Origin: Hyphomicrobiales bacterium | Lineage (GTDB): Bacteria; Pseudomonadota; Alphaproteobacteria; Rhizobiales; Xanthobacteraceae | NCBI GenBank assembly: GCA_017305555.1 | Contig: JAFKKM010000019.1 | Location: 24,723 to 88,722, forward strand | DNA length: 64,000 nucleotides | Direction: 5' to 3' | Shown here: piece by piece, positions 36,056 through 44,460 of the stretch | Position numbering within the stretch: position 1 is the first letter of the stretch | How the letters are laid out: each line of letters begins with the position of its first letter | The notes under the pieces: generated by a model | What the model was told of the DNA's origin: nothing | Database searches by the model: none | What the model saw: the letters and a program-made list of their open reading frames with translations, nothing else | Translations under genes and position numbers: made by a program

Positions 36056-36814
36056 TCAGTTCCGGAGATTTGCGAGGTGACGAAGCTCGGTGCCATGGTC
36101 AAAGACTTGCCGTATATTCACGAATGCGGCGCGTCTTACGATCAAAGCGCAGACGAGAGCGAAGGCCAACGGATCGAAACGATCACGGCTTTCACTGACG
36201 GCTTCAATAGCCTCGCCCAGAGCGAGACTTCCGCCCGCCGCGTCGAGCGCCTCGTGAAATCGCAGTTCATCGAGTGTATCGACTTGAGTGAACCGGTAAC
36301 TCTGGATGGTCCTCGCGTTCGAGAGAAAGGGCTCGATCTCGATATCGTCGGTCGCGGTTAGTATCCTGAACTTGTAGCCTTTGGCCTCATATACTTCCCG
36401 CGCAAATTCGAGCTTCGCTTCGTAGGCCGGATCGCTGCGGATTTCGTTCCAGTCCTTCTTCACTTCAATGATTTCTTGGCTTCCATCGGCGCGCTCGCAC
36501 AGCAAATCCGGAAAATACTCGAGATCGCGGGCCGTCGTACTGCGGTCGAGCAATGGCATCGTGACGCGATGCGGTTGTTCCAGATAACTGACGACGTCAG
36601 GATCGGCTTCGCATAGCCACATCAACTGGCGTTCGTGAACGGATTCCCAGGTATGGGCGCGCGCGTTCTTATAAGAAGGATATCGGCCGATCGGCTTCCG
36701 CTTTCCCCGACAATGAATGGTGCGGACCGAACGACCTTCGGGGCCGCGCGTGATCTCCGCAACCGCGTTGACGTAACGCCTGGCTTCGGCGTGAACTTCT
36801 TTCTCTTTCAGCAT
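36056..36814 (-). CDS. tnsA: TnsA-type endonuclease
   Basis: 252 residues. The N-terminal restriction-enzyme-like domain has Glu in HTWESVHER (57/61), Asp103 in YFPDLL and the E-V-K core IIEVKKD (117-120), matching TnsA. TnsA cuts the 5' ends so that the element moves by clean cut-and-paste. The C-terminal helical domain normally contacts TnsC. First gene of the tnsABC-tniQ operon, with its promoter in the 261-base gap to the right. Confidence 0.88.
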   Translation of the reverse strand: MLKEKEVHAEARRYVNAVAEITRGPEGRSVRTIHCRGKRKPIGRYPSYKNARAHTWESVHERQLMWLCEADPDVVSYLEQPHRVTMPLLDRSTTARDLEYFPDLLCERADGSQEIIEVKKDWNEIRSDPAYEAKLEFAREVYEAKGYKFRILTATDDIEIEPFLSNARTIQSYRFTQVDTLDELRFHEALDAAGGSLALGEAIEAVSESRDRFDPLAFALVCALIVRRAAFVNIRQVFDHGTELRHLANLRN

Positions 36815-36850
36815 AGCTTTCTGCCGCCACTCAAACCGTCACTCGCTTCG

Positions 36851-36950
36851 CGGGTAACGAGCGAATTCTTGCTTCCTGAAAGTTGCGGAAGGGTTCACTG
36901 GGGAGTCCTTCCGTCAACAACGCGAAACGCGGTGAAGAGTCCGTTACCCG
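36851..36950. repeat. 9-bp inverted repeat upstream of tnsA
   Basis: CGGGTAACG (36851-36859) and its exact reverse complement CGTTACCCG (36942-36950), centres 91 bases apart. A second, nested pair GGAAGG/CCTTCC lies near 36888-36912. The region is where the tnsA promoter and, by analogy with Tn7, the element's right end should be. Either an operator or end sites are possible. Confidence 0.4.
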
Positions 36951-37075
36951 AAATGGTTGTCATACGCGCAACGCGACTGCATGTTGCGGAGTCCATGACA
37001 GGGGTAGCCGGTGTCGCAATAGAGAAAGTCGACGATCATCACATCCCGGATCGAATCGAGGTGCTACGCGTCAAG

Positions 37076-39178
37076 CTACGTATCGAGGTTGTGTTCCTTG
37101 AATATTTGCAGGAGTTCGGATCGTTCTACGTAGCCCTCGTCCCGGAGGGCAGTCGCGATTTCGAGAATTGCAGCACAGTGAAGCTGGATGATCGTTTCGG
37201 CTTTGAGATGGCATCGATGGAGGCGATTCCTGATTGATGCCACCGTTTCCCTATCGTGCAGCATGAGTGCGCGCGAGCTATCGGGGAGCCGGACTAGGCC
37301 GCACTCGCCAAAGCCAAATCGGGTTTCGATATCGTATGCAATGTCGGTTGCCCTCTGCAGGTCTGACTGATCGCCAAGTCCTGAGCCGATTGTCACTTCC
37401 TCGGCTCCGAGCATGAGCTTCTCCGCGGCCCGGCCGCCGAGCAGCATGGTGATGATGCTTTCGAGGCCTCGGAGCGTGAGGTGACTTTCGGCACTGACCT
37501 CGCCGATGGTCAGCCCCCCGTTGTGAGTGATCCAGGCGCGGTCGGGCTCGTAGCATCCGAGGGCGGCGCCGACGACAATGTGTCCAGCTTCATGGATGGC
37601 GACGATATTCCGCAGGTCATGAGATAATTTCGCTTGTTCTCCTTTGATTTCGAGCATGATGTCGTCGATTTTGAGAGCGCGATCACGGCGGCGCGCGGTC
37701 GATCGGGCCCTGCGGACCCAGGATTCGACATCCGCCCCGGTTCGGCCGCGAGCGGCCAATGCCAATGGGACAAGATCGGCGTCGGGAAGATCATCCTTGA
37801 GGTAGAAGCGAAATATCTGACAAAGATCGTCCGTATCGGGTGGCTCAATTGTGATGGTCTGGTCGAGCCGTCCGGCGCGTCTGATCGCCGGATCGATCAT
37901 ATCCGGATGATTTGTTGCGCCGACCACGACGACGCCCTCGCGGTCGTCTATCCCTGCGAGCAATTCCAGCAGAAGATTGACGATCTGGGACCAATACTCC
38001 ACGTAATCGCCCTGCAGTCGGGATCGATCGGATATCCCATCCAGTTCGTCGATAAATAATATGGAGGGCGCCAATTTACGGGCCTGCGTGAAGGCGTTTC
38101 GCATCGCCTGCAACGTTCCGGACAAGTGATTGGCCGCATTCCATTGTGCGACTGACGTCGCAACGATGGGGACACCGGCGCTACGAGCAAGAGCTTTCGC
38201 ATACTGGGTTTTGCCGACGCCGGGCGAACCAGCCAGAAGAAGGCCTCGATCAATGCAAGACCAATCCAGGCGACCCCGCTTATAGGCGGAGAGGTCGCTC
38301 GCGAGGTTCAATCCCCAGTCTTTTGCCGGGCCGTAGCCCGCCAACTCTTCAAGCTTTGGCACGCTGTCGTCGAAGAGGTCTTTGTTTCGGACGATTTCGC
38401 TGAGCTTTTTGAGGCATTCATCCGGTGTCTGGCGTTTCCGTATCACGAGCTGCAGGTCGCTCACGTCAATGGCGCGCGCAAGTTCCGGGTCGATGTCGTT
38501 TGCAGGCACCGAACCGGTGACAGCTTCGATGACGAGCGAAACGGCGCTTTCATCGAGGTCGCCGAGAACGAGGTGGTGTTCGGACGTCCGCATCAAATCC
38601 CGGGGCAGATGCCGCCGCGGGTCGGTCGCAACGCCGATGATGGGTGATTGTGCGTGCAGTGCCGCCGCTATGGCGTCGTTGCCACGATCCGGGGTGTGTC
38701 CGCTTCCGGTACCATCCCGAGAGATAACCAACGCGCTTCGGCGGTGATGGCTCGGCTCATACTGTCCGTTCTGCTGGACCCGGATGTCTGATCCGAAGGC
38801 GCACGCTTCCAGGACTTCCGCCACGAGCGCCACGTATTCAGGATTGTGTGTTGCGATGGTCACAACAGGGCTGGCGCGGCGCAATTCCTTGATCATCTCC
38901 GGCACGGTCTCGAGCGTACGAGCGGTCAAAATCGCGATGGCGGCGACATCGGGGCGGATGGAAGCATGATCATCACGGCTGGATCCGCTAGAGAGATCAT
39001 CCAGCAATTTTTCGATCGGGTCATCAGGGTCACCGCTTCGCAGCATCGACTTGGAGTCGTCTCCCGATGCGCGCGCGAGGATATCGAGGAACGCCCGCGC
39101 CAACAAATCGGACGTTGCCTTCGAAGTCGATGTGGCAACAAGTGCGGTCGAACGATCATTGACTTCCGTCACAGACAT
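37076..39178 (-). CDS. soluble FtsH-like AAA+ / M41 zinc metalloprotease
   Basis: 700 residues. Residues 1-280 are an unrecognised domain. The AAA+ module has Walker A GSPGVGKT (317-324), Walker B ILFIDELD (383-390) and the second region of homology with RRAGRLD. The protease domain has HEAGH (529-533) and the downstream Asp in DLQRATDIAYDIETRFG (about 606), so all three zinc ligands are present. Unlike FtsH it has no transmembrane helix. It probably degrades or remodels cytoplasmic proteins. It lies on the tnsA side of the transposition genes and may belong to a different mobile element. Confidence 0.87.
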   Translation of the reverse strand: MSVTEVNDRSTALVATSTSKATSDLLARAFLDILARASGDDSKSMLRSGDPDDPIEKLLDDLSSGSSRDDHASIRPDVAAIAILTARTLETVPEMIKELRRASPVVTIATHNPEYVALVAEVLEACAFGSDIRVQQNGQYEPSHHRRSALVISRDGTGSGHTPDRGNDAIAAALHAQSPIIGVATDPRRHLPRDLMRTSEHHLVLGDLDESAVSLVIEAVTGSVPANDIDPELARAIDVSDLQLVIRKRQTPDECLKKLSEIVRNKDLFDDSVPKLEELAGYGPAKDWGLNLASDLSAYKRGRLDWSCIDRGLLLAGSPGVGKTQYAKALARSAGVPIVATSVAQWNAANHLSGTLQAMRNAFTQARKLAPSILFIDELDGISDRSRLQGDYVEYWSQIVNLLLELLAGIDDREGVVVVGATNHPDMIDPAIRRAGRLDQTITIEPPDTDDLCQIFRFYLKDDLPDADLVPLALAARGRTGADVESWVRRARSTARRRDRALKIDDIMLEIKGEQAKLSHDLRNIVAIHEAGHIVVGAALGCYEPDRAWITHNGGLTIGEVSAESHLTLRGLESIITMLLGGRAAEKLMLGAEEVTIGSGLGDQSDLQRATDIAYDIETRFGFGECGLVRLPDSSRALMLHDRETVASIRNRLHRCHLKAETIIQLHCAAILEIATALRDEGYVERSELLQIFKEHNLDT

Positions 39179-39234
39179 GAGGATGCCTCACTTTTAAAGG
39201 GACAACGACGTCGGGTTTGCTATTGGTGGCGCGC

Positions 39235-39543
39235 TCAGTGGCGCCGAACGTCGAGCGATGACGGGTCGAGCCTGTATACTCTCGACCACGTCCGGGCCCA
39301 GTCTTGCTCAATATCGAATGCGATAAGCTGGCTGGTGCGGAAGTTAGGGCGGTCGCCGGGGAGGGGCTGGTCCCTGACTCGGCCGATCAGGCAGGGCAGA
39401 GTAATGTCGCCAGTGATATGTTGCTTCATTCTCCCGACCTGGTGTTGCGGAACGATCGAAGACTGCGGGGTGGTTATGGTGGGAAACGTCAGTGGCGCCG
39501 GGGAATTCCCGAACGCTCCCCCAAACGATAGAAACGCGACCAT
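39235..39543 (-). CDS. DUF6634-like protein, copy 1 (degenerate N-terminus)
   Basis: 102 residues from the ATG at 39543. The C-terminal 50 residues (LPGDRPNFRTSQLIAF, DWARTWSRVYRL) closely match the neighbouring copy and the small DUF6634 family. The first 45 residues look less orderly. It overlaps copy 2 by 55 bases, suggesting a tandem duplication that eroded at the junction. Function unknown. Confidence 0.6.
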   Translation of the reverse strand: MVAFLSFGGAFGNSPAPLTFPTITTPQSSIVPQHQVGRMKQHITGDITLPCLIGRVRDQPLPGDRPNFRTSQLIAFDIEQDWARTWSRVYRLDPSSLDVRRH

Positions 39544-39863
39544 GTTCGTGCCCAGCCGAGGTCTGTGTCCATTACGACCAGTTGACTGGTGTGAATGTGC
39601 GGACGGCTGCCGAGAAGCGGATGCCCGATAACCGCTCCCAAAAGGCACGGAGCGACGAGTTCACCCAGTGCCCAGCCTTCGAGAATCGGTGCTGCCTCTA
39701 GATCGGAAAGATGCGGCTTGCCGATCACCCGAAGATTCCGGATGTCGAGTGTCAACGCGGTCAATTGATCCTCAAGGAAAGCGAGATTCTTGAACGGGGC
39801 CACGATTGCCATCGCTGCTTTCCTTAGACGGAACTCGGAACTGAAAACTTTGCTCTTAGCCAT
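39489..39863 (-). CDS. DUF6634 family protein, copy 2
   Basis: 124 residues from the ATG at 39863. It shows the family plan: a helical N-terminus (FLEDQLTALTLDIRNL), DLEAAPILEGWALG, CLLGAVIGHPLL, HTSQLVVMDTDLGWARTWSRFYRLG. Function unknown. Such genes travel with plasmid-like and island modules in Rhizobiales, from memory. Confidence 0.68.
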   Translation of the reverse strand: MAKSKVFSSEFRLRKAAMAIVAPFKNLAFLEDQLTALTLDIRNLRVIGKPHLSDLEAAPILEGWALGELVAPCLLGAVIGHPLLGSRPHIHTSQLVVMDTDLGWARTWSRFYRLGERSGIPRRH

Positions 39864-40294
39864 GGCTCGATGAGACGGCCGCATATTGGGTCGATCTTGG
39901 ATCGTCGCCGCAACGCCGACGAGATTACGACGGGGCAGGTGACGTCACCAACAAGTGCACAAGCCAGAACTGCAGCAAGCGCGAAGTCGATCTCAGGTGC
40001 GGAGATGACATGTTTCTGCATTTGCCTGATTGCAACTGCGATGGCCGCCGACGCGTCGCCGTGAGCCGCGGTTCGCCAGTCCGGATCACAGATCGGTAAC
40101 GTTCGAACCTGTGTCAGTAGTTGCGACGATCCGGCTCGACGGTCGATGAATGACCATGGTTCTCGCGTGCGCCACCAAGTGAGAGGTGAGCTGGTCTGGG
40201 CATTCGGGAGTAAGACTTGAGGTCTCCTCCCACGAATTGTTGCCTGATGCAGAATGTTTGCGGTTGATGCGGTTCTTCGATCGGTTGCGAACAT
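39824..40294 (-). CDS. uncertain small protein frame
   Basis: The C-terminal part of this frame (from about 40090 down; EIDFALAAVLACALVGDVTC, PVVISSALRRR) looks like a real protein, while the N-terminal 65 codons look random and overlap another frame. No good start lies near the credible part, so it could be a frameshifted remnant joined to the frame ending at 40086. No family recognised. Confidence 0.35.
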   Translation of the reverse strand: MFATDRRTASTANILHQATIRGRRPQVLLPNAQTSSPLTWWRTREPWSFIDRRAGSSQLLTQVRTLPICDPDWRTAAHGDASAAIAVAIRQMQKHVISAPEIDFALAAVLACALVGDVTCPVVISSALRRRSKIDPICGRLIEPWLRAKFSVPSSV

Positions 40295-40427
40295 GCGTTA
40301 TGGACCCACGAAAAGTTTCACAGGATTGAACGGCGTCGACGATGTGAGCGTGCAGGATCGCGAACCGCGAATCCGGCTTACGGGAGGCCTCCGAAAAGGA
40401 CTCGGGCTCCAGGAAATCCTTGAGCAA
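40086..40427 (-). CDS. uncertain hypothetical protein
   Basis: 113 codons starting MLKDFLEPESFSEASRKPD, ending ...VIHRPSSRIVATTDTG. The N-terminus is reasonably protein-like, the middle is Ser/Asn/Arg-rich. It overlaps the previous frame by about 200 bases on the same strand, so at most one of the two overlapping parts is likely translated. No family recognised. Confidence 0.3.
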   Translation of the reverse strand: MLKDFLEPESFSEASRKPDSRFAILHAHIVDAVQSCETFRGSITHVRNRSKNRINRKHSASGNNSWEETSSLTPECPDQLTSHLVAHARTMVIHRPSSRIVATTDTGSNVTDL

Positions 40428-40551
40428 GGTTTCAGCGCTACGATGTCATCCGGCTGGGGGGAAAGCGCTCCCATTGCCTCGGGATGAGCGATCATTAAGC
40501 ATTTATTAAAATACCACGGATTGCGGACTGTGTCCTCAACAAGGTCTAATT

Positions 40552-40797
40552 ATGGTTAACGCGCGCGCACCGGTGATTACGCCTGCACAATTGAGGGCAG
40601 CTCGCGCATGGCTGCAGTGGAGTCAGGACGAGCTTTCCGGTCGTTCCGGAGTGTCGAAGCGTTCGATCGCTCGTTATGAGCAGGGAAAGACCGTGCCGCA
40701 TTCGGAGACGCTCACCGCACTCCAGCGAACCTTCGAAGCCTCAGGCATGCGTTTCGAATTTGTTGGCATGGTCGGTAGGGGGATCGGTACCCCATAG
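40552..40797 (+). CDS. XRE-family HTH regulator
   Basis: 81 residues, nearly all one Cro/C1-type helix-turn-helix: LRAARAWLQWSQDELSGRSGVSKRSIARYEQGKTVPHSETLTALQRTFEASG. It is divergent from the uncertain genes and the FtsH-like gene and may repress that module. The 280 bases after it, up to cueR, hold no recognised gene. Confidence 0.82.
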   Translation: MVNARAPVITPAQLRAARAWLQWSQDELSGRSGVSKRSIARYEQGKTVPHSETLTALQRTFEASGMRFEFVGMVGRGIGTP

Positions 40798-41077
40798 GCT
40801 CGCAGCAAAGCCTATCCACGTTTCCTGTAACATCGGCTTCTTGATGAAGCAATTTCGCCAACCTCGATTTTGGCAGGTCTCAAACCGAAAATCTCGGGAT
40901 TGGAAGGCATGCGAATAAGGGCGAGCGTCGCCAAATGCCGTAACGCCTCGTGACCGGAATCGCGGACGCCTCGCCTGCGTCAAACGGAAATGGAATATTG
41001 ACCATGATCATCGGGTAGATTCATGGAGGAAGTGCGATGACTACGAACCTAACTGCGCATCGGCGTCTCCGGATTTG

Positions 41078-41536
41078 TTAGGTGCGCTTCGTTGTCGGCG
41101 GGACAATTGCGCCGGAGCGACGTTTGATCGACAGGTCCTCGTTCTCGTCACCGTTCTGGAGTTGTTGCAGGATTGGACAATGTGGACGGTGGTCGCCCCG
41201 GCAGGATTTGATGAGAACCGTCAGCGTGTGGACCATGTCCTGAAGGCCTTTGATCTTCGTCTCCAGATCATGGACATGACCTTGCGCCAAACGTTTGACC
41301 TCGGCGCTTTGTCTGGTTTCGTCGCGCCACAATTCGAGAAGTTCGTTGATCTCGTTGACGGAGAAGCCGAGATCGCGCGCCCGGCGGATGAAGCGGAGCA
41401 TATGCACATCGGAATCGGAGTAATCGCGATAGCCTGACGCAGTTCGGTCGGCCTCGGGAATGAGGTCGGTTTGTTCGTAGTAGCGAATCATCTTGGCCGA
41501 AACGCCCGATGCCTTTGATGCTTGTCCGATGTTCAT
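41078..41536 (-). CDS. cueR: CueR-type copper-responsive MerR regulator
   Basis: 152 residues from the ATG at 41536 (GGAGAG upstream). N-terminal winged helix MNIGQASKASGVSAKMIRYYEQTDLIPEADRT, a long dimerisation helix, and the Cu(I)-binding loop C-RGDHRPH-C with two Cys eight residues apart, as in CueR. The C-terminal tail (LSIKRRSGAIVPPTTKRT) is longer than in E. coli. It distorts promoter DNA to switch on copA and the chaperone gene when Cu(I) binds. It follows copA on the same strand, 55 bases apart. Confidence 0.92.
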   Translation of the reverse strand: MNIGQASKASGVSAKMIRYYEQTDLIPEADRTASGYRDYSDSDVHMLRFIRRARDLGFSVNEINELLELWRDETRQSAEVKRLAQGHVHDLETKIKGLQDMVHTLTVLIKSCRGDHRPHCPILQQLQNGDENEDLSIKRRSGAIVPPTTKRT

Positions 41537-41591
41537 CGTCGTTCTCTCCGAGTGGGGCAGCCGGACCGCCGGGACCGGCTGCATTTGGTTG

Positions 41592-44093
41592 TCAGGTGGC
41601 GATTTTGAATCGGCGAAGCCGAAGCGCGTTGCCGAGCACGAAGACGCTCGACAGCGCCATGGCGCCGGCGGCAAACACTGGCGACAAGAGTATGCCGAAC
41701 GCAGGGAACAGCGCGCCAGCCGCGACCGGAATCAGAGCCGTGTTGTAGGCGAAGGCCCAGAACAGGTTCTGACGGATGTTGCCGATCGTCGCCTTGGACA
41801 GAGCGATGGCGCTCGGCACGCCCTGCAAGCTTCCCGACATCAGGACGACATCCGCCGCTTCAATGGCGATGTCCGTGCCTGTGCCGATGGCGAGACCGAC
41901 GTCAGCCTCGGCCAGCGCCGGAGCGTCGTTGATACCGTCACCGACGAAGGCGATCTTGCCGTACTGACCCTTGAGGCGGCGAACCGCATCGACCTTGCCG
42001 TCTGGCAACACTTCGGCCACGACCTCGTCGATGCCCAGCCGGGCTGCGATGGCCTTCGCCGTGCGGGCGTTGTCGCCCGTGATCATCGCGACCTTCAGGC
42101 CGAGATCGTGCATTGCCTTGATCGCCGCCGGCGTCGTGTCCTTGATCGGGTCCGCAACGGCGATGATAGCCGCTAGCTTGCCGTCGATCGCCGCGTACAG
42201 TGGCGACTTGCCCTCGTTGCCCAGGCGCTCGGCGACCGCGGCGAAGCCAGCCACCTCATGTCCAAGCGCGACCATGTAACGATCGGCGCCGATCTCAACG
42301 CGCTTGCCGCCAACCTCAGCCTTCACGCCGAAGCCCGTCACGGATTCGAAGTCGGACACCGTCGGCAGGGAGATGCCTTCCTTGGCGGCGGCCTCCACGA
42401 TGGCGTGGGCGATCGGGTGCTCCGACTTGGCCTCGACGGCCGCGACCAGACCCAGAACGTTGGTCCGGTCAAACCCGATGGCCAATTCCAGATCTGTCAG
42501 CGCGGGCTTGCCTTCGGTCAGGGTACCCGTCTTGTCGACGGCCACGACCTTCGCATCCTTGAGCAACTGCAAGGCTTCGCCCTTGCGGAATAGAACACCC
42601 AGTTCGGCACCGCGCCCGGTGCCCACCATGATCGAGGTGGGGGTCGCAAGACCCATGGCGCACGGGCATGCGATGATCAGGACGGCGACGGCATTGACCA
42701 GCGCGAACGTCAGTGCGGGCGACGGACCGAAAGTGAGCCAGGCTGCGAAAGTCAGCGCAGCGACCGCAAAGACCGCGGGCACGAACCACATGGTCACCTT
42801 GTCGACCATGGCCTGGATCGGCAGCTTCGAGCCCTGTGCCTCCTCAACCATGCGGATGATCTGCGACAGCACGGTGTTGTTGCCGACGGCCGTCGCGCGG
42901 AACGCGAACGCGCCCTTTTGATTGACCGTGCCGCCGACCACCTCACTACCGGCCGTCTTGGAAACCGGAATCGGCTCGCCGGTGATCATCGATTCGTCGA
43001 CATAGCTGTCGCCTTCGACCACTTCGCCATCGACTGGGATCCGCTCACCGGGGCGAACCTCGACGATGTCTCCGGAAACGACCGAAACGATCGGCAGATC
43101 GACGGTCTTGCCATCACGGCGCACGCGCGCGGTCTTGGCCTGAAGGCCGACCAGACGCTTGATCGCCTCGGACGTTCGTCCCTTGGCGCGGGCCTCGAGC
43201 AGGCGGCCGAGCAGGATTAGCGTCACGATGACCGCGGCCGCCTCAAAGTAGACGTTCACCGTTCCAGCGGGCAGGAAACCTGGCGCGAAGGTCGCCACCA
43301 GTGAATAGCCGTAGGCGGCGAGCGAGCCGACCGCAACCAACGAGTTCATGTCGGGGGCAAGACGCCACAACGCCGGGAGTCCTTTGCGATAGAAGCGGAT
43401 GCCGGGAACGAAGAGGACAAGCGTCGTCAGAACGAATTGAAGATACCAGTTCCACTGTTTGCCGATTGTCGCTTCGATGAGGCCATGTACGGCGGGGATG
43501 AGGTGAGACCCCATCTCCATGAGGAAGACCGGCACGGTCAGCACGGTAGCGACGGTGAGATCGCGGGTCAGTTCGCGGCGCTCGACTTCCTTTTTCTCCG
43601 CGCGCGCGGCGTTTTCGTCCTCGGTCGCGTCAATGGCGCCGCCGATTGCCTTTGCCTCGTAGCCGACACCCTCGATCGCCGCGATCAAAGCGGCCGCATC
43701 GGCAGATCCCCGGATCGTCGCCCGTTCAGTCGCCAGATTGACGACGGCCTGCGTGACGCCCGGAACAGCCTTCAGGGCCTTTTCGACACGGCCGACGCAG
43801 GATGCGCAGGTCATTCCCTCCACCGAGAGTTCGATGGGACCGACGACCGAAGTGGAATTCGCGGGCACGGAATAACCGACGTTCTCGACCGCCGCGACGA
43901 GTTTGGTGCGATTGACTGCTGCATTGGTCGTAATGCTCGCCTTTTCGGTGGCGAGGTTGACCGCCACGGTTTCCACGCCGGGAACCGCTTTCAAGGCCTT
44001 TTCGACGCGCCCGACGCAGGACGCGCAGGTCATGCCCTCGATCGGGAGCGATATGGCTGAAGATACGTTTGTTGTTCGAACAGGGGCATTCAT
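41592..44093 (-). CDS. copA: Cu(I)-exporting P1B-type ATPase CopA
   Basis: 833 residues. Two heavy-metal-associated domains with GMTCASC near residues 20 and 94, about eight membrane helices, the intramembrane CPC motif in IACPCAMG, phosphorylation site DKTGT and hinge GDGINDAPA. This set defines a Cu(I)-ATPase that moves copper from the cytoplasm to the periplasm. GGAGG lies before the ATG. Expression is from the CueR-type promoter at 44142-44163. Confidence 0.97.
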   Translation of the reverse strand: MNAPVRTTNVSSAISLPIEGMTCASCVGRVEKALKAVPGVETVAVNLATEKASITTNAAVNRTKLVAAVENVGYSVPANSTSVVGPIELSVEGMTCASCVGRVEKALKAVPGVTQAVVNLATERATIRGSADAAALIAAIEGVGYEAKAIGGAIDATEDENAARAEKKEVERRELTRDLTVATVLTVPVFLMEMGSHLIPAVHGLIEATIGKQWNWYLQFVLTTLVLFVPGIRFYRKGLPALWRLAPDMNSLVAVGSLAAYGYSLVATFAPGFLPAGTVNVYFEAAAVIVTLILLGRLLEARAKGRTSEAIKRLVGLQAKTARVRRDGKTVDLPIVSVVSGDIVEVRPGERIPVDGEVVEGDSYVDESMITGEPIPVSKTAGSEVVGGTVNQKGAFAFRATAVGNNTVLSQIIRMVEEAQGSKLPIQAMVDKVTMWFVPAVFAVAALTFAAWLTFGPSPALTFALVNAVAVLIIACPCAMGLATPTSIMVGTGRGAELGVLFRKGEALQLLKDAKVVAVDKTGTLTEGKPALTDLELAIGFDRTNVLGLVAAVEAKSEHPIAHAIVEAAAKEGISLPTVSDFESVTGFGVKAEVGGKRVEIGADRYMVALGHEVAGFAAVAERLGNEGKSPLYAAIDGKLAAIIAVADPIKDTTPAAIKAMHDLGLKVAMITGDNARTAKAIAARLGIDEVVAEVLPDGKVDAVRRLKGQYGKIAFVGDGINDAPALAEADVGLAIGTGTDIAIEAADVVLMSGSLQGVPSAIALSKATIGNIRQNLFWAFAYNTALIPVAAGALFPAFGILLSPVFAAGAMALSSVFVLGNALRLRRFKIAT

Positions 44094-44141
44094 TGCCGCC
44101 TCCTTCTCGTTCCGGAATTCAAGTTCGAACCGAAGGTGGGT

Positions 44142-44163
44142 CTTCCAACCATGGGAAGGTCAA
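44142..44163 (-). promoter_or_regulatory. CueR operator / copA promoter
   Basis: Dyad CTTCC-N7-GGAAG at 44142-44158, overlapping a minus-strand -35 TTGACC (44163-44158). This is the MerR/CueR layout in which the operator sits inside an over-long 19-bp spacer. Confidence 0.8.
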
Positions 44164-44187
44164 TAGCAGTTTTTTCGGCGGGGGCAC

Positions 44188-44218
44188 TTGACCTTCCCAT
44201 GGTTGGAAGCCCCACCTT
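44188..44218 (+). promoter_or_regulatory. CueR operator / copZ promoter
   Basis: -35 TTGACC (44188-44193), 19-bp spacer holding CTTCC-N7-GGAAG (44193-44209), -10 CACCTT (44213-44218). It is the mirror image of the copA operator 30 bases away and drives the chaperone gene. The spacing equals that of E. coli copA. Confidence 0.8.
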
Positions 44219-44251
44219 GAATGCCATGAGATCAAACCAAGGAGAATCCTC

Positions 44252-44446
44252 ATGGACTTCAAAATCGAAAACATGACCTGCGGCGGTTGCGCCCGATCCG
44301 TCACCAAAGCGATCCAGTCGGTCGATCCCTCCGCCAAGGTCGAGACCAATCCTGCCGCACGTTCGGTCAAGATTGAAACGACCGCCACGCAGGCCGCCCT
44401 TTTGCAAGTTCTCGAAGAAGCCGGATTCCCGGCGGCTGCGAACTGA
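44252..44446 (+). CDS. copZ: CopZ-like copper chaperone (HMA domain)
   Basis: 64 residues forming one ferredoxin-like heavy-metal-associated domain. The metal motif is MTCGGC and the second half VKIETTATQAALLQVLEEAGF is typical. It carries cytoplasmic Cu(I) to CopA or CueR. AAGGAG precedes the ATG, and the mirror CueR promoter lies directly upstream. Confidence 0.9.
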   Translation: MDFKIENMTCGGCARSVTKAIQSVDPSAKVETNPAARSVKIETTATQAALLQVLEEAGFPAAAN

Positions 44447-44460
44447 TCGGGTGCGAGATC

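Noticed and set aside
24543..40127. Shared 10-mer TCAGTAGTTG near the tRNA (24544) and at about 40117, considered as an attachment-site repeat.
   Set aside because: A 10-base match between a 100-base and a 16-kb region is expected by chance, and the flanks differ.
24462..40800. Possible tyrosine-integrase attachment site with a repeat of the tRNA 3' end.
   Set aside because: No second copy of the tRNA-Ile2 3' end and no integrase gene were seen in the island.
40905..40935. AATAAGGGCGAGCGTCG, partly like the 22-bp-phased repeats.
   Set aside because: Several mismatches, single copy and direct rather than inverted orientation.
24540..41000. CRISPR array or cas genes associated with the Tn7-like element.
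   Set aside because: No regularly spaced repeats and no Cas-like protein are present; the only periodic repeat is the two-copy 22-bp one.
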